Of a DNA stretch of 23,816 bases, positions 15,198 through 22,987 are shown one piece after another. The position numbers were made by a program, and so were the translations under genes. A model generated the notes under the pieces. That model searched no databases, had not been told where the DNA came from, and worked only from the letters and a program-made list of their open reading frames with translations. Source of the stretch: UBA12478 sp964513275 (lineage in GTDB: Bacteria > Patescibacteriota > Patescibacteriia > UBA9934 > GWF2-40-263). The first letter of the stretch is position 1; each line of letters begins with the position of its first letter. Location: assembly GCA_964513275.1 (NCBI GenBank), contig CAZELN010000016.1:1-23816 (forward strand). Direction: 5' to 3'.

Positions 15198-16229
15198 ATG
15201 ACACTTGATTGGTCACAGCTTCCACGACCCATCGTTGCGCTTTCCCCCATGGCCGACATGACGGATAGCGCGTTTTGCCGTGTGGTGCGTGGTTTCTCAC
15301 AGCTTCCGATTGTATTTCGCGAAATGGTAAGTGCCGAGGCGGTCGTCCGGGGAAACGACAAGACGCTCAACATGACGGACATCCATAAAGACGAACGGCC
15401 TCTCGTGCAACAATTATTTGGAAGCGATCCAGCGACGATGGCAGAAGCCGCACGTATCATCCAGGAGCAGCATCATCCCGAAGGGTTTGACGTGAACATG
15501 GGATGTCCGGTCTACAAGATCGTCCACAACTTCAACGGGGCAGCGCTCATGAAAGAACCTGCGCTGGCAACCAACATCATCAAAGCCATAAAAGCAGTGA
15601 TTACCGTACCACTTTCGATCAAGATTCGTGCTGGCTGGGAGGATCCACACGAGTGTCTCGAGTTCTCTAAAGTCGTCGAGGATGCTGGGGCAGATCTAAT
15701 CACGCTGCATGGACGAACGAAGGCGCAGGGATACTCAGGCGAGTCCGACTGGAACCTGATTGGCGAGGTAAAAAAAGGATTGTCCATTCCTCTTTTGGCG
15801 AACGGTGATATCCACACACCTCCATTGACTTTGAAGGTACTGAAAATGACTGGAGCAGATGGCGTGCTCATCGCTCGCGGAGCGCTCGGCAATCCATGGA
15901 TCTTTTCGCAGATTGAAGACCTGCTCGCTGGACGCGAACCAAACGCCATCACACGGGAGGAACGCGTGCGTGTCGTGAAACAACACCTGGCGTACCACAT
16001 CGAACAATACAGCCAACGCGGCATTGTCACATTTCGTAAACATCTCTCGTGGTACTTCCGTGGAATCAACGGTGCCAGGCCGTACAAAGAACAGCTCCAC
16101 ATAGCAACGACCAAAAAAGAGGTCGACACGGTTCTGGACGAGATGCTCTTACACGGTCTCATCGATGGTCTCTCAACTCGCGACGCGTTGCATCCTCAAG
16201 CCACCGAACGCGTCTTTATGAAAAAATGA
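15198..16229 (+). CDS. dus: tRNA-dihydrouridine synthase (DusB-like)
   Basis: Dus enzymes use FMN and NADPH to reduce uridines in tRNA to dihydrouridine. The 343-residue product has the TIM-barrel FMN-binding start (VALSPMADMTDSAFC), the catalytic cysteine C103 in NMGCPVYKI, K142 in SIKIRAGW, the LHGRTKAQGYSG motif that binds FMN, and NGDIHTP followed by GVLIARGALGNPWIF near the phosphate site. A C-terminal helical domain (about 250-343) completes the usual length. ATG at 15198 has no Shine-Dalgarno. The ATP-grasp gene follows 43 bases later and may share the transcript. Confidence 0.94.
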   Translation: MTLDWSQLPRPIVALSPMADMTDSAFCRVVRGFSQLPIVFREMVSAEAVVRGNDKTLNMTDIHKDERPLVQQLFGSDPATMAEAARIIQEQHHPEGFDVNMGCPVYKIVHNFNGAALMKEPALATNIIKAIKAVITVPLSIKIRAGWEDPHECLEFSKVVEDAGADLITLHGRTKAQGYSGESDWNLIGEVKKGLSIPLLANGDIHTPPLTLKVLKMTGADGVLIARGALGNPWIFSQIEDLLAGREPNAITREERVRVVKQHLAYHIEQYSQRGIVTFRKHLSWYFRGINGARPYKEQLHIATTKKEVDTVLDEMLLHGLIDGLSTRDALHPQATERVFMKK

Positions 16230-16236
16230 CACCTTG

Positions 16237-16278
16237 TGTCATCCCGAGGCGAAACCGAGGGATCTGAAATCTATGACA
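16237..16278. repeat. REP-like extragenic element overlapping a start codon
   Basis: The segment opens with TGTCATCCCGAGGCGAAACC and continues GAGGGATCT. ATCCC and GGGAT are inverted, and TGTCAT (16237-16242) is mirrored by ATGACA (16273-16278), which contains the ATG of the ATP-grasp gene. It resembles the short C/G-rich repeats scattered between genes in many bacterial genomes. Only one copy is in this window, so repeat status is an inference. Its GAGGG lies 11 bases before the ATG and might act as a loosely spaced ribosome site. Confidence 0.4.
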
Positions 16279-17193
16279 GTTGGAATTCTCATGTTCTCCG
16301 AACCGCGTGATGAAGGATATACAGGCGTCGATCGGCTCACGCAGGCAGGACAAGCAGCGGGACACACGATCGTAAAAATCCACGAACCGCACCTTTCTTT
16401 TTTGGATGGAAAGATTTTTCATGATGGGCAGCCACTCCCCAAGCTCGACGTGATTATTTCTCGTCCAAACTTTGTTGAGGAGCCAAGTCTACGTACCTAT
16501 GCGATCCAACTTCTCAAGGACGGCGGATATCGAGTAGTAAATGGAGAACTTGGATTTACGTGGGCAAAGAATAAACTGACACAACATATCCTCTTTGCGA
16601 CTCACGGACTCCCTTGCCCACGTTGGGGCATCGCTCGCAAACCCGAGGATGCCGTGGCGATCGCTCAAAAACTTGGCTTCCCCACCGTTGTAAAAGTCGC
16701 GTTCGGTACGCACGGCAAGGGCGTCTTTCTTGCCAAAGACGAAGAGTCGCTTTGGCCAATCGTCGATTATCTCAGCATCCGCGACGGAAACCCGATAATC
16801 GTCGAGGAGTTTATTGCGGAAGCAAAGTCAAGCGATCTTCGCGCATTCGTGATTGGCGAAAAAGTCATCGCCGCCATGCAACGCACAGCCACGCAGGGAG
16901 ATATGCGTGCCAACACCTCAAATGGCGGGACGGGCTCGGTTGTTGAACTTACGCAGGAGGAACACGACTTGGCGATCCGCGCCGCCAGTATCTTTGGCCT
17001 TGAAATCGCTGGTGTGGATCTTATTCGTTCAAAACGTGGGTCACTCATCCTTGAGATAAACGCAAACCCAGGATTCAAGGAACTCGAATCCGTTACAAAC
17101 ATCGACATCGCCCGCTTGATCATCGACTATGCCACTCAACTGGGGTCAGATAGGCAACAAATTCTCGCCCCGGCGAGTTTTTGTCGTAAATAA
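16273..17193 (+). CDS. RimK-like ATP-grasp ligase
   Basis: A 306-residue protein of the RimK/glutathione-synthase-like ATP-grasp family, which joins an amino acid (often glutamate) to a carboxylate on a protein, peptide or small molecule. The N-terminal domain (1-95) is followed by the ATP-grasp core: K100, K141 (VVKVAFG), the glycine loop GTHGKG (145-150), VEEFIAEA (177-184), DLRAFVIG, RANTSNGG, GVDLIRS, and the metal site E261-x-N263 (EINANPGF). The substrate is unknown. I chose ATG at 16273 because 13 upstream in-frame codons would come from the REP-like element. The last roughly 16 codons (GSDRQQILAPASFCRK) go beyond the usual family end and coincide with a terminator-like hairpin. It converges on the kinase gene. 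Confidence 0.9.
   Translation: MTVGILMFSEPRDEGYTGVDRLTQAGQAAGHTIVKIHEPHLSFLDGKIFHDGQPLPKLDVIISRPNFVEEPSLRTYAIQLLKDGGYRVVNGELGFTWAKNKLTQHILFATHGLPCPRWGIARKPEDAVAIAQKLGFPTVVKVAFGTHGKGVFLAKDEESLWPIVDYLSIRDGNPIIVEEFIAEAKSSDLRAFVIGEKVIAAMQRTATQGDMRANTSNGGTGSVVELTQEEHDLAIRAASIFGLEIAGVDLIRSKRGSLILEINANPGFKELESVTNIDIARLIIDYATQLGSDRQQILAPASFCRK
17164..17182 (+). terminator. Terminator-like hairpin inside the 3' end of the ATP-grasp gene
   Basis: CTCGCC at 17164-17169 pairs with GGCGAG at 17172-17177, followed by five T (17178-17182). Flanking ACAAA and TTTGT can extend the stem. It lies entirely before the TAA at 17191-17193, so RNA ending here would have no stop codon. With such a tight inner loop, the end pairs probably open to leave a four-base loop. 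Confidence 0.6.
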
Positions 17194-17195
17194 AA

Positions 17196-17223
17196 TCGAC
17201 CAGGGCGTGTGGTCGACGTTTTT
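17196..17223. terminator. Bidirectional terminator between convergent genes
   Basis: TCGACC at 17196-17201 pairs with GGTCGA at 17211-17216 across a nine-base loop. TTTTT follows at 17219-17223 on the + strand, and TTTTATTT follows on the minus strand. It lies between the stop of the ATP-grasp gene and the stop of the kinase gene. Confidence 0.75.
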
Positions 17224-18191
17224 CAGATTGAACCGAGACACAGCGTGAGATTTGGAGACGCAGACACTCGTAGGGTTTCGTTGCCCAACGAACGGTCGAG
17301 CGTTTCCTGTGAACGTGTTCTGAGAAGCTCATCCAAGACCCGCGCGAGTTCGTCGCCGTTCTCGTATCGGGACGAAGGCGTGACGCACAGGCAACGTCTA
17401 AGCACATCGATCACCGCGGGTTCGCCCACACGCGCCTCCACCACCTCCCAATGTGGATAAACGCCGTGCGCGCACAACGACATAGATTCTTGAACGGACT
17501 GGATCGTGCGCGTATGGGAGACCCCCGCACAACCGCTTATCCAGGAAAGCATCGTGAGCGCCAAACAAAACACGTCCGTTGCCGGCGTGACAGGCTGACG
17601 CAACACATGCTCAGGTGAGCAGCAGTCAGGTGTACAGCAGATCGCCCGATAGTGGGGATCTTCCGCATCCGGACTGATATAGCGACCGATGCGCACCGTC
17701 ATCTCGTAGTCGATGAGCACCGGAAAATCTTGATGGAAACACACATTCGAGGGCGTGATATCCCCGTGGACAAAACCCGCTTGGTGCATGACACCCGCGG
17801 CCTCCGAGAGCCGAATCGCGCACTGCAAAAATGCACGCAGGTTGCGTCGAGCTGGATGGGCGGGATCTTGGAGTTCGCACACGTCCAGACCTTGGCACAC
17901 GTGACCTTCATCGCCTAAGTGATCGACGACACGCTCCCCTACACGCAACAGTCCTGGATGCGTTTGTCGCCGCAGATGACGCCAGCTGCGTCGGTTACGC
18001 ATGAGCCACACTGACAGTTCAGGATCCGTGCGAGGATCTTCTCTCACGCGGGCGGATCCCTTCACAATCTTCACAATCTGCCCGTCAGCAAGTTTGAGAA
18101 TCCGCGACCTTGGTCGGTCGCAGACCAGTTCTGCCTTCTCCCACCCATTCGACGTGTACACCTGAAACTCGTCCAACAACGTCTCCTGCAT
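17223..18191 (-). CDS. Atypical eukaryotic-type protein kinase
   Basis: The 322-residue product has the outline of a Hanks-type kinase: a VAIK-like lysine at about K41 (QIVKIVKG); the catalytic loop H142-G-D144-I-T-P-S-N149 (replacing HRD-x-K-P-x-N); D161-Y-E in place of DFG; S192-P-E for APE; and ATDVFCLAL for the conserved D of subdomain IX. No clean glycine-rich loop, PASTA repeats or membrane anchor is visible, so it is soluble and divergent. The key lysine, both aspartates and the asparagine are kept, so it could be active. ATG at 18191 has GAGGAG three bases upstream and its own promoter; a further in-frame start upstream would lie in the promoter. Its place after ftsI-murF suggests a role in envelope or division control, by analogy only. 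It ends at a terminator. Confidence 0.8.
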   Translation of the reverse strand: MQETLLDEFQVYTSNGWEKAELVCDRPRSRILKLADGQIVKIVKGSARVREDPRTDPELSVWLMRNRRSWRHLRRQTHPGLLRVGERVVDHLGDEGHVCQGLDVCELQDPAHPARRNLRAFLQCAIRLSEAAGVMHQAGFVHGDITPSNVCFHQDFPVLIDYEMTVRIGRYISPDAEDPHYRAICCTPDCCSPEHVLRQPVTPATDVFCLALTMLSWISGCAGVSHTRTIQSVQESMSLCAHGVYPHWEVVEARVGEPAVIDVLRRCLCVTPSSRYENGDELARVLDELLRTRSQETLDRSLGNETLRVSASPNLTLCLGSI

Positions 18192-18206
18192 CGGCTCCTC
18201 ATGTGG

Positions 18207-18221
18207 GTTGGTGCCACCAAC
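18207..18221. promoter_or_regulatory. 15-bp palindrome at the kinase transcript start
   Basis: GTTGGTG and CACCAAC form a perfect 7+1+7 inverted repeat. From the -10 at 18230-18235 the predicted start of RNA is near 18222, so the palindrome occupies about +1 to +16, just before the ribosome site. It could be a repressor operator or a stem-loop at the 5' end of the mRNA. Confidence 0.5.
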
Positions 18222-18229
18222 GAGCCGGA

Positions 18230-18257
18230 ATAATATCACGACGGAAAAAAATTTCAA
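18230..18257 (-). promoter_or_regulatory. Promoter for the kinase gene
   Basis: On the minus strand TTGAAA (18257-18252), a 16-base spacer and TATTAT (18235-18230), with TGA before the hexamer giving an extended -10. It overlaps the end of the Mur ligase gene, so the kinase can be expressed apart from the envelope operon. Confidence 0.65.
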
Positions 18258-19531
18258 TGTATCCAATAATCGCTTTGTCGTACCAACAACTCGCTGCTAC
18301 GCAACGGTTCGGCCATGATGTCTTTGACGATCTTTTCTGTACGCGCAGACTGGGAACCTTTTACCAGCACGATGTCACCTTTGTGAATCTCACGGTCTAA
18401 CCAGCGTCCCGCATCCATCGGTGAGTCAAAATGCTGTGTGCGTTCATCGGGAATTCCTGCTTCGATCGCCCCACGTCGAATATCGCGCGCCGGCTCGCCG
18501 ACCGTGAGGAGGAGATCCACGCCAACTTCACCAACCTTGAGACCGATCATCCGGTGCTCTTGTTCGCTATACTGTCCAAGCTCAGCCATGTGACCTAACA
18601 CTGCCATGCGGCGCGCTCCTTCACTTGGATGAAACTCCGCGAGTACGTCAAGCGCGGCTGCCATAGAGGCTGGTGCGGCGTTGTAACTCGAGTCGATAAT
18701 GAGCGAACCTTTGATCCCAGGGATTGGGTTCATGCGACCAGGTTCGAATTGTGTCGTTGGAAGTTTCTCGAGAATCTGTTCTCGCGTGAGGCCAAGATGT
18801 TTGGCGATGGCGATCGCGGGCAAGAGCGCACTCACACTGTGTTGGCCTAAAAGATTTTGAAGTTCAAGGTCGATCTGGTCGCCATCTTGTGCCGTCACGT
18901 TGGCGCGGATCGTGCAGAAATGCTCTCCTGGTTCAAACGAAAAATCTTCGCGTGTCTCCAACGTGTAATCGCTCGCGCGAACATTTGCAGATGAAGCAAA
19001 TCCGTAGGTGAGAATCGGCACATGTGCATGACCTCCCAGTCCCAAAACGCGTGGGTCGTCTCCGTTGAGAATCACGAGCTGTTTCGCAGATCCAAGCAAA
19101 ACGGCCTTTTCTTCCGCAAGCTCCTCAATCGAACGGAAGTATTCCGCGTGCACAGGAGAAATACGTGTCATCACCGCAATATCTGGCATCGCAATGTCAC
19201 AAAGATATTTCATGTCCCCAGGACGGTCGATGCCATATTCAAGCACATATACTTCGGGTATCTGCTTTGGAGTCGAGAACAAAACCTTGAGCCAGCCAAA
19301 AATCGATGTACCCGGAGACTCTGCTCCCAAAATACTGAGCGGAACCCCGAACTCATTATTGTAATTCTTGATCGTCGTACCAACACGAAATTTGATAGAC
19401 AAGACAGTAGCGATGGCATTGCGCACGCTGGTCTTCCCCACTGATCCTGTAACCGCAATAATAAGCGGCTTGTGCTGCGCCAAAAGTTTCTTAGCTTTGC
19501 TGGTAATCGCGTGTTGAATCAACTTTTTCAT
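18254..19531 (-). CDS. murF: MurF-like Mur ligase lacking the usual N-terminal domain
   Basis: MurF adds D-Ala-D-Ala to UDP-MurNAc-tripeptide, the last cytoplasmic step of precursor synthesis. The 425-residue product has the ATP loop at residues 28-34 (TGSVGKT, K33), KNYNNEFGVPLS, GDMKYLCDIA with the following V-x-R-I-S-P-V-H segment, NGDDP, and DSSYNAAPASM (the Mur ligase D-x-x-Y-N-A-x-P-x-S motif). A C-terminal domain runs through KGSQSARTEKIV. In typical MurF the ATP loop is near residue 105; here the UDP-sugar-binding first domain is missing, a layout I associate with Patescibacteria. ATG at 19531 lies four bases after the ftsI-like stop. Function follows by homology; the exact substrate is not proven. 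Confidence 0.88.
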   Translation of the reverse strand: MKKLIQHAITSKAKKLLAQHKPLIIAVTGSVGKTSVRNAIATVLSIKFRVGTTIKNYNNEFGVPLSILGAESPGTSIFGWLKVLFSTPKQIPEVYVLEYGIDRPGDMKYLCDIAMPDIAVMTRISPVHAEYFRSIEELAEEKAVLLGSAKQLVILNGDDPRVLGLGGHAHVPILTYGFASSANVRASDYTLETREDFSFEPGEHFCTIRANVTAQDGDQIDLELQNLLGQHSVSALLPAIAIAKHLGLTREQILEKLPTTQFEPGRMNPIPGIKGSLIIDSSYNAAPASMAAALDVLAEFHPSEGARRMAVLGHMAELGQYSEQEHRMIGLKVGEVGVDLLLTVGEPARDIRRGAIEAGIPDERTQHFDSPMDAGRWLDREIHKGDIVLVKGSQSARTEKIVKDIMAEPLRSSELLVRQSDYWIH

Positions 19532-19535
19532 ACAT

Positions 19536-21302
19536 TTATTCAATCGCCCTCACAGGAGGAACTTCAAAGTACTGTAACAGAAACTCGGCGATCTCCCCAA
19601 ACAGTGGGGCGGCGGTTGATTCTGCCCATACCACATCTTTCGGATTATCGATGCGCACAATCATCGCAAACTTCGGATCCTCTACCGGTCCAAATCCCGC
19701 AAACGAACCAATCGTATTGTCTTGTGCATATCCAATTCCGTCAGACTTCGCGACTTGAGCCGTCCCTGTTTTTCCACCAATGTAATAGCCGGGAACACCG
19801 GCACGCTTTCCGTGTCCATGTTCGATAACAGAAACAAGCATCGCGGAAACAAGTCGAGCCGTCTTGGGATCCACGACTTGCGCGATATCACGCGCCGCAT
19901 GCTTCTCGATTGTTCCATCAGGATACTGAATCTCGTCGACGATACGTGGTTCCTTCAAGACTCCTCCATTGGCGATCGCGGCGTAGGCCATAACGATTTG
20001 CAACGGCGTCACCGTGATTCCCTGTCCGAAGGAGGCCGTCGCTGCATAAATCTCCGCCCCGATGTCGAGTGAGTCGATTGTACCAGCATTCTCCGTCTCG
20101 AGTTCGATCCCCGTGTACTGGCCAAACCCAAAACTTTTTACGTACTGGACGAACGCCTCCATTCCCATCGCTCGCATGGCATAAATCATTCCTGTGTTGA
20201 TCGAATCCTCCAACACTTGCGTCATATCTACCGTTCCGTACACTTTCCCTTCCGCGTTTCCAATCGGTTTTGGCCATCCGTCAACCAGAACAGAACCCGT
20301 ATCCGTAAACGTCGTCGCTGGTGTCACCGCACCCGCATCGATTGCCGCGGCCATGGTGAGAGGTTTAAAAACGGAACCTGGCTCGTAGGCATCAAAAATG
20401 GCTGGGTTGTTAAAGACGTCAATAGAAGCGACATCACCGTAGTCGTTCGAATCAAAATCGGGAGCGCCGCACATCGCCAAAATCTTTCCGGTCGACGGTT
20501 GCACAATAATCACAGAACCTCCGTCTGCACCATGTCTCTCTACCGCCGCCTTCAAACTTGAACATACTTTGTACTGAATGGTGCGATCGAGTGTGAGAAC
20601 CACATCCGCCCCATCTTGTGCAGGTTCATATTCACGCTCTCCCACCGCAATAAGACGACCCGCAATGTCACGTTCGCTCAAGAGGTATCCTTGCGTGCCG
20701 GTCAATAGTTCGTTGAAGTATCCTTCGATCCCGTACTTGCCTGAAAGGCTTCCATCTTCTCCTGCGCCTAAAAACCCAAGGACATGTCCACTCATTTCCG
20801 GCTCGGGATACAGTCGAGAAGCTTCGCGTGTGTAATGAATGCCCGTGAGTTCAAGAGCAAGCAGACGCTCAAGCGTTTTCTCATCGACTTCGCGCTGGAT
20901 AGGTTCATAAGGATCCTCAGGCTGATCTAGGCGTTCTTCTAGAGCGTCCATCACTTCTTCGCCATATCCAAAAATTTCCGCCAGCGCCTCTGCCGTGTCA
21001 TCTGGCTCTTCAATCTCGCGAGGATCTGCCCACACGAACGCAAGCTGTTGATTGACCGCCACAGGAACAAACGTCTCGTCTTTAAAATCATGCAGATAAA
21101 TCTCGCCGCGCTCTGGGATCAACTCCTGGAATAGTTCATGCTGTCCACTGGCGAGCGCCTCGTAAAAACCATGCTGGAAGACTTGGATAAACAAGAGCTT
21201 CAACACAATCACCCCCGCAAACAATAAAACGGCGTACCGGAATACCTCCAGCCGCAGGTCGTTGTCACTCGAGCTTGTGCGTCGCCAGGAGCGTCTTGTC
21301 AT
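19536..21302 (-). CDS. ftsI: Class B penicillin-binding protein (FtsI/PBP2-like transpeptidase)
   Basis: A monofunctional D,D-transpeptidase that cross-links peptidoglycan, usually at the septum for FtsI. The 588-residue product has a basic cytoplasmic start, one membrane anchor (about 22-40), and a dimerisation/pedestal region (60-230, with PERGEIY in place of the usual R-G-x-I-x-D-R). The transpeptidase domain carries S310-V-F-K313 (nucleophile S310), S367-I-N369 and K511-T-G513. No PASTA domains are seen. ATG at 21302 overlaps the upstream gene as ATGA. Partner genes (upstream anchored protein, downstream Mur ligase) suggest one envelope operon. Assignment as FtsI rather than an elongation PBP is an inference from context. 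Confidence 0.88.
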   Translation of the reverse strand: MTRRSWRRTSSSDNDLRLEVFRYAVLLFAGVIVLKLLFIQVFQHGFYEALASGQHELFQELIPERGEIYLHDFKDETFVPVAVNQQLAFVWADPREIEEPDDTAEALAEIFGYGEEVMDALEERLDQPEDPYEPIQREVDEKTLERLLALELTGIHYTREASRLYPEPEMSGHVLGFLGAGEDGSLSGKYGIEGYFNELLTGTQGYLLSERDIAGRLIAVGEREYEPAQDGADVVLTLDRTIQYKVCSSLKAAVERHGADGGSVIIVQPSTGKILAMCGAPDFDSNDYGDVASIDVFNNPAIFDAYEPGSVFKPLTMAAAIDAGAVTPATTFTDTGSVLVDGWPKPIGNAEGKVYGTVDMTQVLEDSINTGMIYAMRAMGMEAFVQYVKSFGFGQYTGIELETENAGTIDSLDIGAEIYAATASFGQGITVTPLQIVMAYAAIANGGVLKEPRIVDEIQYPDGTIEKHAARDIAQVVDPKTARLVSAMLVSVIEHGHGKRAGVPGYYIGGKTGTAQVAKSDGIGYAQDNTIGSFAGFGPVEDPKFAMIVRIDNPKDVVWAESTAAPLFGEIAEFLLQYFEVPPVRAIE

Positions 21303-22486
21303 AGACCAAACCCAAACAAAGATCCCTTTCCTCGTGGGTTGCGGCCGCTCCGAACCTCGTCTCCATCATTCATGCTATCGCCATCTGTATCTGCCACGCT
21401 GATGCTGGTGCCATAAAACGCCTCCAAGAGAGTATCCAACCCATCGCCGTCAGGATCATTTGAAGACTCAGTTTCCTTGACAGGAAGTCGAGCCGCAGAC
21501 TCACTCAAAAAGGTGGCATGAGCATCGCCTTCTAAACCCGCACTTGGCAACTCGCCAAACACAGCCGCAAACAAGTCATCAAACTCCACCATTGATCCGG
21601 CTGTAATTTCATACGGTTCGTTAAACCCAGAAAATTCCATCCGACTATCAACCGGTAGAAGCTCGGTTCCTGTGGGATCAACAAACCCTCCCACAGCTTG
21701 GAAACGGTAGAGATAGTGATCCTGCAAACCAATCCAGAAGCGCAATGCCAGGCGAGAAAGTTGTCGAGCACTTTGATTCGCGATTAGCCGCTCCGATTCT
21801 GTTGGTTGTCGTCCCTCCTTCGCACGCACGAGGTCAAGTAAAAATGTCTCAATTGCCGCTTCATCAAACGTCCCATCGATCAACCGCGTATTCACGCCAT
21901 CGACGAGTTCCGTAAGTCCATTGTATTCAACGTGAAAGATATCTGCAAAAGACAGGAGATGTTTCAATCGTACACGTCCCTCGCTAGACCATTCATCCCG
22001 CGAAAGGATCGACTCAATGGGAGCCTCGAGTCCCGGAAGAATCGGCCCCCACAGTGGAAGCTCGCCTTCGCCAAATCCGACCCAGGTTTCATCCTCAAAA
22101 TCCACACCCTCCACGTCCGGGCCTGGAGGTTCATACGTCAGATATGACTCGCCGTCGATCGTACGCAGCTCACCCGCAAGATCCTGATACGAATCCTCTT
22201 GTGAGAGATGAACGACGCGGAACTTCGTCGCGTGGCTCAGGCTAAGGTCGTCCTCAACAAGCATCGATCCACTGAGATAGAGCGTCGTACTAACACGTTC
22301 GCCGTCCTCCTGATGGCTCCAACTAAATCCAGACTCCTGCGCAACACTCTTGAGATTCGCCATCGTGATCATCATGGCTCGAATCTCACGCTCGGGACGA
22401 AACCGTGTCAAGACCACGTAGGACGCAAACGTAAGCGAGAGAACCACGACCACGCCGGTAAGTAAAAAAACGAGAGATTTTTTCAT
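21299..22486 (-). CDS. Anchored extracytoplasmic protein with TSP3-type calcium-binding tail, function unknown
   Basis: The 395-residue product starts with a signal-anchor (MKK then a hydrophobic helix at about 5-27) with no lipobox cysteine, so it is probably membrane tethered with the rest outside. The middle (30-330) is acidic and matches no family I know. The C-terminus has two aspartate-rich loops of the thrombospondin type 3/dockerin kind: DPDGDGLDTLLE (about 344-355) and DTDGDSMNDGDE (about 366-377), ending SGRNP. These usually bind calcium and stabilise surface proteins. Its ATGA overlap with the ftsI-like gene means coupled translation, and suggests it works with the transpeptidase. 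ATG at 22486 is used; the region upstream holds a terminator hairpin and a possible TAAAAT -10 at 22518-22523. Confidence 0.8.
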   Translation of the reverse strand: MKKSLVFLLTGVVVVLSLTFASYVVLTRFRPEREIRAMMITMANLKSVAQESGFSWSHQEDGERVSTTLYLSGSMLVEDDLSLSHATKFRVVHLSQEDSYQDLAGELRTIDGESYLTYEPPGPDVEGVDFEDETWVGFGEGELPLWGPILPGLEAPIESILSRDEWSSEGRVRLKHLLSFADIFHVEYNGLTELVDGVNTRLIDGTFDEAAIETFLLDLVRAKEGRQPTESERLIANQSARQLSRLALRFWIGLQDHYLYRFQAVGGFVDPTGTELLPVDSRMEFSGFNEPYEITAGSMVEFDDLFAAVFGELPSAGLEGDAHATFLSESAARLPVKETESSNDPDGDGLDTLLEAFYGTSISVADTDGDSMNDGDEVRSGRNPRGKGSLFGFGL

Positions 22487-22495
22487 ACAACCAAA

Positions 22496-22517
22496 AGAGG
22501 TAACAATCGTTACCTCT
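22496..22517 (-). terminator. Intrinsic terminator after the DUF4178-like gene
   Basis: A perfect 9-bp stem (AGAGGTAAC at 22496-22504 with GTTACCTCT at 22509-22517) and a four-base loop. On the minus strand TTTT follows. It lies 27 bases past the upstream gene's stop and 9 bases before the next ATG, so it could also act as a 5' hairpin for the following gene. Confidence 0.75.
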
Positions 22518-22543
22518 ATTTTATCTGGAATTGCCTCAAGCGA

Positions 22544-22987
22544 CTACATCTCAGACACATCCTCATCGGAAACGAACGTGCCAACATAGGTGGTGCTTTC
22601 TCCTGTGGTCTCATTTTCAACCAATCGAACAATCTCTCCGCCTTGCGTTTGGTAGTCGGAAAAAAGAAACCGTTCGTCCTCTTCGGTTGGCGACTCCCCT
22701 TCTGATTCCTGAACCGTTCCAGCGCCTTCTTGCTCAAAGGCGTACTCTTTTCCCTGAAAAATAATGAGCTCCTCTTCAGGCTCAAGTTCATCTTCAATCT
22801 CGCGGAACAAAATAAGCTCCTCATCTTGAGGCGACACGCAGAGCATACGACCCTCATCGTCATACAGCCATCGGCTGATATGTCCGCCATCAAGCTCAAT
22901 CTGCGCGTAGCCAACGTAGGTAAACGGTTTGTTAAAGATGCTCACGATATCGCCGAGCCCGAGCTTAAAAAGACGTTTGATGTTCAT
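22544..22987 (-). CDS. Acidic DUF4178-like protein
   Basis: The 147-residue product begins MNIKRLFKLGLGDIVSIF. It continues with a short beta-rich stretch (YVGYAQIELDGG, SRWLYDDEGRMLCV) that resembles the DUF4178 pattern of a glycine/tyrosine strand followed by W-L-x-D. The second half is very acidic, with many glutamates and a run ELEPEEELIIFQGKEYAFEQ, and no cysteine-rich or membrane part. Function is unknown. ATG at 22987 is supported by GGAGGA four bases upstream; longer open frames upstream lack such a site. It is divergent from the GC-rich gene at 23222 and ends at a terminator, so it is a single-gene unit. Confidence 0.65.
   Translation of the reverse strand: MNIKRLFKLGLGDIVSIFNKPFTYVGYAQIELDGGHISRWLYDDEGRMLCVSPQDEELILFREIEDELEPEEELIIFQGKEYAFEQEGAGTVQESEGESPTEEDERFLFSDYQTQGGEIVRLVENETTGESTTYVGTFVSDEDVSEM

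Noticed and set aside
16234..16272. Upstream TTG start for the ATP-grasp gene
   Set aside because: It would add 13 residues encoded by the REP-like element; ATG at 16273 begins the usual family N-terminus.
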